33,677 nt of DNA from CAYVKM01 sp964452045 (GTDB lineage: Bacteria > Calditrichota > Calditrichia > RBG-13-44-9). Positions 24,135 through 33,527 of this stretch are shown one piece after another. How positions within the stretch are numbered: the stretch's first letter is position 1; each line of letters opens with the position of its first letter. The stretch lies in contig CAYVKM010000036.1 of the NCBI GenBank assembly GCA_964452045.1, positions 1 through 33,677 of the forward strand, in the 5' to 3' direction. The notes under the pieces were generated by a model that was given only the letters and a program-made list of their open reading frames with translations, ran no database searches and was not told the DNA's origin. The translations under genes and the position numbers were made by a program.

Positions 24135-25124
24135 TCATGACTCGGTTGGGTATTTTAGTCCCCATTGTTGCCGTAGTTTGTCCATGGTCTCCATAATTTC
24201 AACCGACTCTTCCAGCGGCATGATGTCGCTCTCGGTTTTATCGGCTCTCAGGCAATTCACCACTTCGGTTGCCTGGTAATGAAAGCCCTTGCCAGTATAG
24301 GGGAAACTGGTAGTCTTTTCTTCACTATCCAATAATCCTGTGGTTATTTGATGAAGCCGGTGAAGCGGTTCGTGCAGTTTGAGGTAACCTTTTGTCCCGC
24401 GGATGGTGGCTTCCCGGGGAGAAGGTGCCTGGAAGGAGATGGAAAAATTCGCCAGTACCTCATTCTCATATTCCAGACTGACGATCTCATATTCATCTAC
24501 TTCAGTTTTGCCGAATTTTGCCTGCCCGGAAACATACACCGGCTTGCCGAAAAGCATGGATCCGAAGGAGATCAGGTAGATGCCAATATCCAGCAGGGCA
24601 CCGCCGCCCAATTCCAGATTAAAGAGCCGATGCTGGTCATCGTACTCGCGGAAGATGCCAAACTGCCCACTGATGATTTTTATCTCTCCGATAGCCTGGT
24701 CGGCCAGCATTTTTTTCAGCTCAAAAACCGCCGGGAAGAATCGGGTTTTCATTGCCTCCATCAGAAACAGTTTTTTCTTCCGGGCATAACTGACCAGCTC
24801 CCGGGCTTCCCGGGCATTTATGGTGAAGGCCTTTTCACACAGTACGGCTTTTCCGTTTTCCAGACAGAGCAAACTATTTTCTTTATGGAAAACATGCGGA
24901 GTGCCGATGTAAACCACATCAATTTCAGGATCCCGGGCTAATTCCCGGTAGCTGCCATACCACCTGGGGATTTTGTATTGGCGGGCAAAATCCCTCGCCC
25001 GGGAACCGGAGCGGGAGGCCACCGCGACAATTTCCGAATCCTTGACTAAATGAAAGTCCTGGACAAATTCATGGGCCACATAACCGGTACTGATGATCCC
25101 CCATTTAATTTTGTCCGGCATCAT
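24135..25124 (-). CDS. Gfo/Idh/MocA family NAD(P)-dependent oxidoreductase
   Basis: A 329-aa dehydrogenase of the glucose-fructose oxidoreductase type. The Rossmann fold occupies 1-120 with GIISTGYVAHEFVQDF as the nucleotide-binding turn and EIVAVASRSGSRARDFA after it. YIGTPHVFHKENSLLCLENGKAVLCEKAF is the family's central motif; K98 is the catalytic lysine, and Ala replaces the usual Pro in EKP. The C-terminal sheet domain carries GGGALLDIGIYLISF. Most such enzymes oxidise a sugar or sugar-alcohol; the dihydrodiol dehydrogenase-like subgroup is a good fit. The start ATG at 25124 is immediately followed by a second ATG. It is monocistronic and convergent with the MFS gene. Confidence 0.9.
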   Translation of the reverse strand: MMPDKIKWGIISTGYVAHEFVQDFHLVKDSEIVAVASRSGSRARDFARQYKIPRWYGSYRELARDPEIDVVYIGTPHVFHKENSLLCLENGKAVLCEKAFTINAREARELVSYARKKKLFLMEAMKTRFFPAVFELKKMLADQAIGEIKIISGQFGIFREYDDQHRLFNLELGGGALLDIGIYLISFGSMLFGKPVYVSGQAKFGKTEVDEYEIVSLEYENEVLANFSISFQAPSPREATIRGTKGYLKLHEPLHRLHQITTGLLDSEEKTTSFPYTGKGFHYQATEVVNCLRADKTESDIMPLEESVEIMETMDKLRQQWGLKYPTES

Positions 25125-25452
25125 TTAATCCCATTTGTTACTTTAATTTTTGACAAAATTAGTCTGACCGATTTAATATTTGCAAATATTATTTGATCGA
25201 CTGGTAAAAATGAGAAACCAAGAGTTTGTTTCTAAGTTCATAGAAAATATTGTAATGGTACAGAAAGGGGTCTAATTGTCTCCTTACCGATAGACAATTA
25301 TAATAGAATTCAAATTTTCTTTTTTTTCTTTATAGTCTCTACTTTACAAAGTATGTCCGCAATCAAACAGAAAATTATAATACCAAGATTGATAGACATA
25401 ATTTATTTCACCCGGCCAACATACTATCTGTACTAACACATAAATTATTTCT
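25125..25452. other. AT-rich spacer, no gene seen
   Basis: 328 nt between the 3' end of the leftward transglutaminase operon and the 5' end of the leftward oxidoreductase gene. It should hold the oxidoreductase promoter. I see long T and A tracts but no stem-loop terminator, no repeat element and no reading frame worth naming. Confidence 0.5.
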
Positions 25453-27429
25453 CTATAATATTTCCTCTTCAATAATCACCGCGAAATTTTTCAATTTCTG
25501 GTTGGCCATAAAAAAGTCCTGGACCTTGTTGTAACTGGAAGTCCGGAAGAAAGGATAGTTTAATATAAACCGTTTCTGAATGGAAATTTTATGACCTTCG
25601 TTCAGACTTTCCGCCCTGAACTGACAAAATCCGGCGCTGTTTCCAAAATTTTCCTCGGCAGGTAATGCGGCAATTTTCCAGCCTTCCGGTAATTCTATCT
25701 GAATGGATTCGGTTATCTCTTTGGCATAGTCGAACATGATTGGAAATTTCCGGTTATCGGCATGAAAAGCATTCTCGTGCTGGCTGAAAAAGTCAACCGG
25801 ATGAATAATGATTTTATTCCCGCTTTTATCCCAGGGAGCAGAACACCTGACATTATATTTAATGGTCAGCGGCTTCTGAATATCTTCAATATTTTGAATC
25901 TGGAATGAATCGGGTTTGAATCCATCAAAATTTGATTCTACAAAATTCATCAGGTAATTATTTTGCTCACGGGATTTTTCTTCCACCAGATGAATACGGA
26001 GATCCCTGGCGGAATGACCCCGGTGTGTCTCATAGGCTGAGCCAATGAGCTGAAAATTTTTGTCCATGCTGAAACTGATGTTACGTTTAACCATGTTTTG
26101 TTTGGATTCGGAAAAATTAGAATTGCAAAACTGCTGATTAATTTCCCCGGTCAGAAAAATTTCAACCCCTTCATTGTACCAGGGGAGCGATCCCATCTCC
26201 AGGAATTTTAAACTGGGATTATAAAATTGATAGGTGCCACCCATTTCATTTTGAATCGCGATAAGTGATCTACTGAACTGCCAGTATTTGGCCTTTTTTT
26301 CGAAAAGGGCATCATCCCGGTCGGTTGCATAGGCCATCTTTGCGTCAATATTCAACTCCCGCAGCATATCGCAAAAGGTCATATTTATCTCTCTTCCGGT
26401 ACCATAACCGTGTTTGATTACGTCATCCGCACTCTTATTGTCATCAAATTTTTCCTTATCATCTTCATAATCGATATTTTTAAGATTTTTCTGAATCCAT
26501 TCATAAGCGGCTTTAATTTTTTCTGATTTGTCCGATAGATTCTGAAATTCCTCAGCTGTCTCTTTGACCCGGTCATTCTTCTTGGTAAAACCTTCCAGAT
26601 TGTCCAGCCGGCTTTTGCTCAAATCGCCCCAGTAGGCCCCGGGAGCACCGGAACCACCATAATAGGCATAAAGGTTGGCTTTCAAAACATTATCCGGTAA
26701 GGTATAGGGTTCGGGATCGAACGCATCAATGTCTTCGATGGAAAACACTACCTCTTCCGGATTTTTCAGGGAGGGTCTCTGTTCCACCTTGAGTGGTCTT
26801 TGGGTATTTACCCAGAGGTAGTTGGGGGTAACGTGTTCCGAAATCAGGGAAAAATGCAGATCGCTTAAACCCTCGCCCCGATAAAATTTCCAGACAAATT
26901 CTCCCTTCTTAAGATATATGTCCTTTTCAATAATCCAGTTATTTCTGGGGGATTTCAATCGGTATTTCACGTAGTATTCAATGATACAATTATCAGAGAC
27001 TGCCGGTAAATAGAATGATTTCTGTTTTACTTTCAGTTCTTTGGATTTAAAAACCTCCTTTTCATATATCTGGGATTCATTCAGTGGAATAATCGTTCCG
27101 TCGGGAAGAATGGTGCGACCCATAATTTTTTCGATTTTCTGTGATTTTTTTAAATAAGGCAGGGTAACATCACCCCATTCCCGACCCTCATTATTGAAGA
27201 TCTTGATCCGGCGATAAATGGTATAATAGCACTTTTCATCGAATAACTTCTGATCGTCGGCAATAATTTTTTCAAATATCATTACCGCATCTTTGTTGAT
27301 CTTTGATATATCCAGAGTAATATTCCAGTCACTTTCAGTAACCGGTTCCCATTGGAAATCATCCCCGGCATAAACCATTACTTGCCCAAATAAAATAAGT
27401 ATCAGAATAAAAGTAATTACCCTTTTCAT
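25453..27429 (-). CDS. DUF3857/transglutaminase-like exported protein, catalytic triad lost
   Basis: A 658-aa protein with a signal peptide (1-21, VITFILILILFGQVMVYA), a DUF3857 domain (about 40-260), a transglutaminase-like domain (about 285-420) and a C-terminal beta-sandwich. In related proteins the catalytic Cys is in G-x-C-x-[DE], His in F-x-H and Asp in DPT. Here the three sites read GTGREIN (G345), FSRSL (R387) and YNPS (N404), so Cys, His and Asp are all replaced although the surrounding fold residues are kept. It is therefore probably a non-catalytic binding or partner protein. It follows its active-looking paralogue (27445-29379) by 15 nt with an AAGGGG site and is co-transcribed. 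It should act in the periplasm or at the outer membrane. Confidence 0.85.
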   Translation of the reverse strand: MKRVITFILILILFGQVMVYAGDDFQWEPVTESDWNITLDISKINKDAVMIFEKIIADDQKLFDEKCYYTIYRRIKIFNNEGREWGDVTLPYLKKSQKIEKIMGRTILPDGTIIPLNESQIYEKEVFKSKELKVKQKSFYLPAVSDNCIIEYYVKYRLKSPRNNWIIEKDIYLKKGEFVWKFYRGEGLSDLHFSLISEHVTPNYLWVNTQRPLKVEQRPSLKNPEEVVFSIEDIDAFDPEPYTLPDNVLKANLYAYYGGSGAPGAYWGDLSKSRLDNLEGFTKKNDRVKETAEEFQNLSDKSEKIKAAYEWIQKNLKNIDYEDDKEKFDDNKSADDVIKHGYGTGREINMTFCDMLRELNIDAKMAYATDRDDALFEKKAKYWQFSRSLIAIQNEMGGTYQFYNPSLKFLEMGSLPWYNEGVEIFLTGEINQQFCNSNFSESKQNMVKRNISFSMDKNFQLIGSAYETHRGHSARDLRIHLVEEKSREQNNYLMNFVESNFDGFKPDSFQIQNIEDIQKPLTIKYNVRCSAPWDKSGNKIIIHPVDFFSQHENAFHADNRKFPIMFDYAKEITESIQIELPEGWKIAALPAEENFGNSAGFCQFRAESLNEGHKISIQKRFILNYPFFRTSSYNKVQDFFMANQKLKNFAVIIEEEIL

Positions 27430-27444
27430 GATTACCCCTTTTTG

Positions 27445-29379
27445 TTAAAGCGTAAATAACACGGTCTGGCTTCGAACACCACTAAGCTTTCGACAAAAAT
27501 CCATTGCTTTCTGATAATTTTCCTGTGGCATCAGTCTTCCGGTTTGCTGATAAACCGTGTGATAGTTTATCAGGTTATCTGAAAGCCTGATATGGGATTT
27601 TACAATTGCCCCGCGGCATTCCTCCTGGGTCGAATATTCTGTGGAAACCGCAATCCAATCAGCAGGATAATGCCAGGATAGACGTGTTTCTGTCTCTTTG
27701 GGTGGTCCAAACCAGATGGGCTGCCTCCGTGTTTTCTCGCATAATCTTGCCGATTCAATGGACTGAAAAATATCGGGTTTCAGCAGAATATAATCTCCGG
27801 ATTTTGAGAAAATGGAATTTCCGGTCAACTTAAATTCCAGGCAGGCAGAGTCGGAGTTTGAATTTACAGTGAAATTAGATATATAGCATCCCGGTAAGAT
27901 CTCCGAGATATATTCCTTCCATTGGTCGGTCTTTTTATCAATCATGATGTGTTGGTTTTCATATTTCTCGTCGGAGGCCCAACCGCCAAAATGAGCTATT
28001 GAAACGCTGGCAGAAAAGCTACCGTCGGGGTTAATCTCACCGGTAAGACTAATTTTTCTTCTATAATCTTCCGGATCAGGATAGGGGAGCTTGTATAGAA
28101 TTGAATCCCCGGATTCGCCGAGCAGGACCGTTCCACCCTGGAGAGCCCAGGGGATTTCACCAATGTCTACTGTGGGGTCAGTAGGATCGAAAAATAACCA
28201 GTTGCCGAGCACCGCATTGTGGAATTCAGAAATATCCGCCGGATTTTCAACTTTAATGGCGATGATACAATGATCGAACTGGAAGGGACTTGGCAATTTC
28301 CGATCCACCGGATATTTGCTGTTTGCCAGAACCGGTGCGGAGGAAATACCGACGGATTTGAGCATAGCCCGCATTAATGTGGTTTTATCCTTGCAGTCCC
28401 CATACCTGTTATAGTAAGTGTAGTCGGCCATCCTGGGCTGCCAGCGCTCTTTACCGATTTCGATACCCACATAACGGATATTTTTCTGCATAAAATTAGC
28501 GATAGTCTGTATCTTATCCTCGAAAGTAGTCTTATCTGCAGTAATTTCCTGGGCAATCTTGGTGACTTCCGAACCGGGGGTGGCCGGTTCCTGGTAAACT
28601 GTGGAACACCAGTTAGCCACCTCCTGCCATTCCTGGAATTGTTGATCATCATTTTTCTGCGGATTGTAGCAGTTTATGACAATTCTTTTCGAGAGGTAAT
28701 ACCATGAAGGACTCAATGGTTCTTTTTCCACATAGGGTAAGTTTGTTCCGGTCCAGATATGCCACTCATCCTGTTTCTGGTAATCGATTCCATCCATTTT
28801 CCATTCCGATTGAACCAGATTCCAGTCATCAGGTATTTTTAGCTCAAGTTTGGTGAATAGCACCGGTTGCGAGCGCTGGAAAGTAAAATGTTGGTAGGTA
28901 CTGGTCCATCCCTTTTCTTCAATTTCGGCTTCAAACCCAACAATGACGCCTGGTTCTATTGCAGGTAGGCTGGCCATCACCATACGGTTGTCGTCATAAT
29001 AAGCAGAGCTTTCCTGTGGACTGAACTCGATTACATTTTCCTTTGGTAGATCTTTATATTCCTTTTCATTAGTATAAACCCAGCCCTTTATGCCTTTTAC
29101 TTTGATATGGGAAGATGTGGGAAGTGTTAGCGTGGCATACCCTTCACCGTCGCTGTTCAGAATTTTGTAGGCAGTTTGAGTCTGAATATTCGCCGAGAGA
29201 TTTGAAGATATTTCAATCTTACCCACATCGTGCAGTACAATCACATCCGCTTTTTGATGGGGAATATAGGTAACTTCCTTTTCGGCAAGGTTTTTGAACC
29301 AATCTGGTTGTGCTCCTGCCAGGGAAATCAGGGCGAACAAGAGCAGGAAACCGGTCAAAAAAACGCTTTGAAAACGCAT
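27445..29379 (-). CDS. DUF3857/transglutaminase-like exported protein, triad intact
   Basis: A 644-aa paralogue of the next gene with the same layout: signal peptide (1-23, ending SLAGA), DUF3857 (about 45-245), transglutaminase-like domain (about 270-410) and a C-terminal beta-sandwich. The triad is complete: C329 in YGDCKDK, H370 in FDHCIIAI and D398 in FFDPTDP. Family members are papain-like, but the reaction of the DUF3857 group is not established; protein cross-linking, amide hydrolysis or peptidase activity are all possible. GGAGA precedes the ATG. It is the first gene of a two-gene leftward operon. The pair probably arose by tandem duplication, though sequence identity between the two is now modest. 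Confidence 0.88.
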   Translation of the reverse strand: MRFQSVFLTGFLLLFALISLAGAQPDWFKNLAEKEVTYIPHQKADVIVLHDVGKIEISSNLSANIQTQTAYKILNSDGEGYATLTLPTSSHIKVKGIKGWVYTNEKEYKDLPKENVIEFSPQESSAYYDDNRMVMASLPAIEPGVIVGFEAEIEEKGWTSTYQHFTFQRSQPVLFTKLELKIPDDWNLVQSEWKMDGIDYQKQDEWHIWTGTNLPYVEKEPLSPSWYYLSKRIVINCYNPQKNDDQQFQEWQEVANWCSTVYQEPATPGSEVTKIAQEITADKTTFEDKIQTIANFMQKNIRYVGIEIGKERWQPRMADYTYYNRYGDCKDKTTLMRAMLKSVGISSAPVLANSKYPVDRKLPSPFQFDHCIIAIKVENPADISEFHNAVLGNWLFFDPTDPTVDIGEIPWALQGGTVLLGESGDSILYKLPYPDPEDYRRKISLTGEINPDGSFSASVSIAHFGGWASDEKYENQHIMIDKKTDQWKEYISEILPGCYISNFTVNSNSDSACLEFKLTGNSIFSKSGDYILLKPDIFQSIESARLCEKTRRQPIWFGPPKETETRLSWHYPADWIAVSTEYSTQEECRGAIVKSHIRLSDNLINYHTVYQQTGRLMPQENYQKAMDFCRKLSGVRSQTVLFTL

Positions 29380-29953
29380 ATGGTTTCTCCGGTATTTTAA
29401 TGATAGTCAATGTATTTATCCGGTTAACTGACGGAATATGTGGTCAAATAAACCGGTTTTTAAAGCACCTTTAATTCACAAATTTTGATACAAAAGCCGA
29501 GCGGTCCGAAAAAAAATTAGATTATGCGATGCTCAGCTTGAAATGACTCCGATATTGTGAAATACTAATTTATTTATATGAATTTTATGTTTTACAAATG
29601 GGGGAGGGCATGGTAAATCACCAGAAAAATTTAGGTAAAATTCCCGGTCTGTTCGACAATAATAAAATATCATCAGGAAGATTCCTCTCCTCCATAACAC
29701 ATAAGAATCTTATGATCCATTATACAATATGGGAATATTTTTGTCAATATTTTTTTTAATATTATCGGGCAGGGAGCGATTTATGAGATTATAGCTGTTC
29801 TTGATCTAAAATTTGAAATTAAAAAGTGAATTTAACCGACAGGACCAAGACAAATCATTTTAACAAATGATCATGTTTTTTTAGGTTAAACAGTATTTGT
29901 TGGAATATTAGGACTATTTAGTGTGAGAGTTTTTTGTTGTATTAATTCAAAAT
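29380..29953. other. Long intergenic region with degenerate repeat
   Basis: 574 nt, AT-rich, between the DUF4249 gene and the transglutaminase operon, both leftward. It holds a degenerate half GTCAT element (29508-29547) and must contain the operon's promoter near 29380-29450. I see no frame with a ribosome-binding site and no clear terminator. Confidence 0.5.
29508..29547 (-). repeat. GTCAT-type repeat, degenerate half copy
   Basis: Read on the minus strand, this starts GTCATTTCAAGCTGAGC and continues to ATAATCTAATTTTT. The start matches the other elements' termini and the tail matches the ATCTAATTTT of copy 2. There is no partner end nearby, so it is a decayed half. Confidence 0.45.
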
Positions 29954-30790
29954 CTAATTAACTGTTCTGGAATATATCCCAATGGCATTGGCACCAAAAT
30001 ATCCCAGAGCACCATTGTTGAGATTTGTGGTGGGATTAAATGTGGTTACCGGTACAAAGTTACCAACAATTTCATCATCCTCTTCCCTGTCATTAATCAT
30101 ATCAATTGAATTATAAAATTCATAACCTGCTCGGTCGAACGTGATAACTTCAATGGTTACTACATTTCCGTAATAAAAATAGGCATTAATATCATCAAAG
30201 ATAACTTCCTCTCCGTCAGTGGATTTATCCTGATATAAAAAATGGTCGTACTTTTCCCCATTACTGTATATGGTAATCAAGCAGTAATCCTCAATTCCGG
30301 GATGATCCTGGAAAGAAAATGATAACTCAAAGACATCCGCCCCCGGAGCTACCCTGCTTAAATTTATAGTTTTTAATATGAGTGGAAGTGGCATGGTAGA
30401 GGTGGCGGTATACTTTTTCCCATCTGCCAGGATGCTTAAGGTATAAGTCTTTCCTGGTTGACCGGCAAGATTGAAGGCCTGATATAGACCGGCTTCTGTT
30501 TCCTGCAATACAAACAAATTCCCCAAATCGTCCCCAATGGTTACCTCAGCACCTCTTACAGCTGGAAAATTATTTTGGCCCTTATAGGCTGTGGTTTGAG
30601 TAATTCTTACCGAATGAGGCCCAGGCCTGTTGGCAATACTTCCTTCGATAACAATATTTGGCCCATATTCTGATAAATCTAGATTAACCGGATCGCGAAA
30701 ACAGGAAGAGGCTAAAAATGATGATGAAAAGAGAAGCATTAATAAGCTGATCTTTTTCAGAAAATAATGAAGCTTGATTTCTTTTAACAT
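29954..30790 (-). CDS. DUF4249 lipoprotein
   Basis: A 278-aa lipoprotein with a signal peptide ending in the lipobox FLASSC (Cys30). The mature part starts PVNLDLSEYGPNIVIEGSIANRPGPHSVRIT, the usual opening of DUF4249 ('x-L-V-V-E-G-x-I-T-x-x-x-G-P-Y-x-V-x-L'), followed by GAEVTIGDDLGN and GLYQ...GQPGKTYTLSILADGKKYTATSTMP, the second family block. DUF4249 proteins are found next to TonB-dependent receptors, as here: the receptor gene ends 7 nt upstream, so the two are one transcript. By analogy it sits on the outer membrane and works with the receptor on an unknown ligand. The length is a little short for the family. Confidence 0.88.
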   Translation of the reverse strand: MLKEIKLHYFLKKISLLMLLFSSSFLASSCFRDPVNLDLSEYGPNIVIEGSIANRPGPHSVRITQTTAYKGQNNFPAVRGAEVTIGDDLGNLFVLQETEAGLYQAFNLAGQPGKTYTLSILADGKKYTATSTMPLPLILKTINLSRVAPGADVFELSFSFQDHPGIEDYCLITIYSNGEKYDHFLYQDKSTDGEEVIFDDINAYFYYGNVVTIEVITFDRAGYEFYNSIDMINDREEDDEIVGNFVPVTTFNPTTNLNNGALGYFGANAIGIYSRTVN

Positions 30791-30797
30791 GATGCCC

Positions 30798-33464
30798 TCA
30801 AAACTTAAAATTATAACTTATGGAAGGAACAAAAGAAAATAAGGCCAACCGCAATGGATCGGGTTCATCATCTCTGAATAAAAGGGCGTAGGTATTTCTT
30901 CTTCCATAAGCATTGTAGAGTGATAAATTCCAGGTATGACCTTTCCTGGTTGTATAAGTGAAATTGATGTCCATCCTGTGGTAAGCCGGTAGTCTGTAAG
31001 CATTACGGTCCGAATATGCTTCGAGAATTTGTCCGGCAATTTGGTACTTACCAAAAGGAATGGTAACTGCGTTACCGGTATAATAAACCCAGGTAGCCGC
31101 CAACGTCCATTTGGGATTAATTTTATACATGGCAACGATGGAAAAGTCATGTGTCCGGTCAAATTTGGGTGGAAAAGGTTTGCCCTGGTTTATCTCACTG
31201 AACTTTCTATCGGATTTTGCTAAGGAATAACCCATCCAGCCGGTTAGTTTTCCCAGATTTTTTTTTAGAAGAAATTCGATGCCATAGGATTTCCCATTGC
31301 CAAAGACCAGATCTGATCCAAAAAAAGTACTAAAAAATATGTTTGCACCATTTTTAAAGTCTACCAGGTGTTGCATCTTCTTATAAAAAGACTCAACTGA
31401 GAGTTCCCAACTATTATTGTCCAGATTTCGAAAATAGCCCAGGGACATCTGATCAGCACGTTGCGGTCTTATGTTGCTACTACTGGGCTGCCAGACATCC
31501 AGGGGAGTACCGGATGTCGAATTTGATATTTGATGGATATACTGATAATTCCGGGCATAGCCAAGTTTAACAGAGCTTTGCTCATTCAATTTATAATTAA
31601 CTGTGATACGGGGTTCAGCACCGCGAAAAGTAATGTTTTCATTTCCCTGAAATTCAATTGAAGGCGGATCATTAATTTGGGAAAAGTCGTAGGTATCTTT
31701 AACCCGGTCTGCGAGAAAATAAGAATAGCGTAAACCATAGTTTATTTTCATTCTTGTGGTTGCCTCAAATTCATGGGCTGCATAGAATGAAAGGTTGTTG
31801 GCTTTTCTTTTACCGGCAGTTAAATTGAAAGGAGATTCTCCGGTTACTGCCGCCTTTCCGGGTAGAAAGTTATAGAAAACATATTGCAAACCGAAATTAA
31901 AGGTATTTTTGGCATTCAGAAAATATTGGAAATCCTCTGCCAGTGTAAAGGCATTAATATTATTTTCCAATTCTATAGTCTCATCATCCTGGGAATCTTC
32001 CTCTGGTTCAACCTTAACCCCATACTTGAAATTACTGTATATCGCTGAAGAGTTTAAAAATAACTTATCACTAAATATATGATTCCAGCGAATGGTGGCA
32101 GTCTTATTTCCCCAGGAATTTCTGAATATTCCTGAATATCCCAAAACATCCTGGCCGAAATACCCGGAGATAAAAAGCCGGTCAATTTCACTAAGACGAT
32201 AATTGGTTTTTAAATTAAAATCATAAAAGTACAGGGAGGAATTTTTTACTTCATTATTTCCAAACAAATGGGTAAATACATCCGCATATGTTCGCCTGGC
32301 GGAAACGATATATGAGCTTATCCCTTTTTTAATAGGTCCCTCCAGTGTAAGCCGGGAAAAAATGGTACCGATTCCACCATTACCCCGAAATTCTTTCAGA
32401 TTCCCCTCATTCATTTGAATATCCAGTACGGATGATAATTTTCCGCCGTATTTCGGTGGCGCTGGTCCCTTTATTAGCTTAACATTTTTTATTGCATCCG
32501 AATTGAAGACTGAGAAAAAACCGAAAAAATGGAAAGCATTGTAAACCGGTGCCTCATCAAGTAGAACTAAGTTCTGATCGGAATTACCTCCCCTTACATT
32601 AAACCCGGAATCTCCTTCCCGAATCATAGTTACTCCCGGTAAAAGATGGAGTGTTTTTAGAATATCCTGCTCACCTAAAAAAGCCGGAATATCACTTAAT
32701 TTTTGTGGTGTCAGTTTAATGGTACCAATTTCGGTGGATTTAACCACATTTTCTTCAGCATTTGCTGTTACGACAATGGTATCAGCCGAGAAAGCATTTG
32801 GAATTAATTCAACATTCTGCTTTGTATTCTGATTAAGCTGAATTTCAATCATTTTTGTCTCATAACCGATGTAACTGTAAATAAGCGGATACTGCCCGGC
32901 TGGTACGGTCAGAGAATAAAATCCATAAACATTGGAGGTACATCCGGCGTGAAGCGCTTCAACATAAATATTAGTGCCAATCAGGGCTTCACCGGTTTCA
33001 GCATCACTGATAAAGCCGCTGATGGTATAATTTTTGGATTTGGTTCTCACCTGAGAACTGACCAGGATAATCTGTCCGGATTTTGAAACGATAAAATTGA
33101 TATTAGTTCCTTCCAGCAACTTTTGCAAGACGATAATTGCCGGAACATCGTTTAATTTTAGGGATACAGATTGATCGAAGGGAATAATATTTTCGTTATA
33201 GTTTAAATAAAATTTGGTATTGATCGCATAGTTAGTCAGTGCATCACCCAATAACATGTTTTCAAAATCAATCGATATCTTTTTCAACAAAAAGTCCGGT
33301 ACCTGTTTTCCCTGAGAATCAGTTATCAGTGTATCCTGGGCAGGAATCAAGGATACACACAACAAGGCTATCATTGTTCCAACAACAATGACATTCCTGA
33401 TATTGTTAATTAAGTCTTGAAGTGAAGAAGTCATATTTTCTTTTGGATTAATTGGTAATTTCAT
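30798..33464 (-). CDS. TonB-dependent outer-membrane receptor with STN domain
   Basis: An 888-aa receptor. Order: export signal (hydrophobic 23-42, cleavage near IPAQD); STN domain (about 48-120, IDFENMLLGDALTNYA...IILV), the secretin/TonB short domain that in FecA-like receptors passes a signal inward; a carboxypeptidase-regulatory-like domain (about 126-203, YTISGFISDAETGEALIGTNI); plug (about 205-340) with VRGGNSDQNLVLLDEAPVYN and KGPAPPKYGGKLSSVLDI; then a beta-barrel ending in SYNFKF, with the terminal Phe typical of outer-membrane proteins. It takes up a ligand using TonB energy. The STN domain suggests that a FecR-type partner exists, possibly encoded beyond the right edge. The start could also be the ATG ten codons downstream; neither has a strong ribosome-binding site. 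Confidence 0.92.
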   Translation of the reverse strand: MKLPINPKENMTSSLQDLINNIRNVIVVGTMIALLCVSLIPAQDTLITDSQGKQVPDFLLKKISIDFENMLLGDALTNYAINTKFYLNYNENIIPFDQSVSLKLNDVPAIIVLQKLLEGTNINFIVSKSGQIILVSSQVRTKSKNYTISGFISDAETGEALIGTNIYVEALHAGCTSNVYGFYSLTVPAGQYPLIYSYIGYETKMIEIQLNQNTKQNVELIPNAFSADTIVVTANAEENVVKSTEIGTIKLTPQKLSDIPAFLGEQDILKTLHLLPGVTMIREGDSGFNVRGGNSDQNLVLLDEAPVYNAFHFFGFFSVFNSDAIKNVKLIKGPAPPKYGGKLSSVLDIQMNEGNLKEFRGNGGIGTIFSRLTLEGPIKKGISSYIVSARRTYADVFTHLFGNNEVKNSSLYFYDFNLKTNYRLSEIDRLFISGYFGQDVLGYSGIFRNSWGNKTATIRWNHIFSDKLFLNSSAIYSNFKYGVKVEPEEDSQDDETIELENNINAFTLAEDFQYFLNAKNTFNFGLQYVFYNFLPGKAAVTGESPFNLTAGKRKANNLSFYAAHEFEATTRMKINYGLRYSYFLADRVKDTYDFSQINDPPSIEFQGNENITFRGAEPRITVNYKLNEQSSVKLGYARNYQYIHQISNSTSGTPLDVWQPSSSNIRPQRADQMSLGYFRNLDNNSWELSVESFYKKMQHLVDFKNGANIFFSTFFGSDLVFGNGKSYGIEFLLKKNLGKLTGWMGYSLAKSDRKFSEINQGKPFPPKFDRTHDFSIVAMYKINPKWTLAATWVYYTGNAVTIPFGKYQIAGQILEAYSDRNAYRLPAYHRMDINFTYTTRKGHTWNLSLYNAYGRRNTYALLFRDDEPDPLRLALFSFVPSISYNFKF

Positions 33465-33527
33465 TGAAAATTTTCACGACTCTTATGTTTTCCTCTTTGG
33501 AATGAATATTTTGTTTTTAATGAGCAG

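Noticed and set aside
24348..24941. 197-codon rightward frame opposite the Gfo/Idh/MocA gene
   Set aside because: It lies wholly inside a conserved gene on the other strand and shows no family motif.
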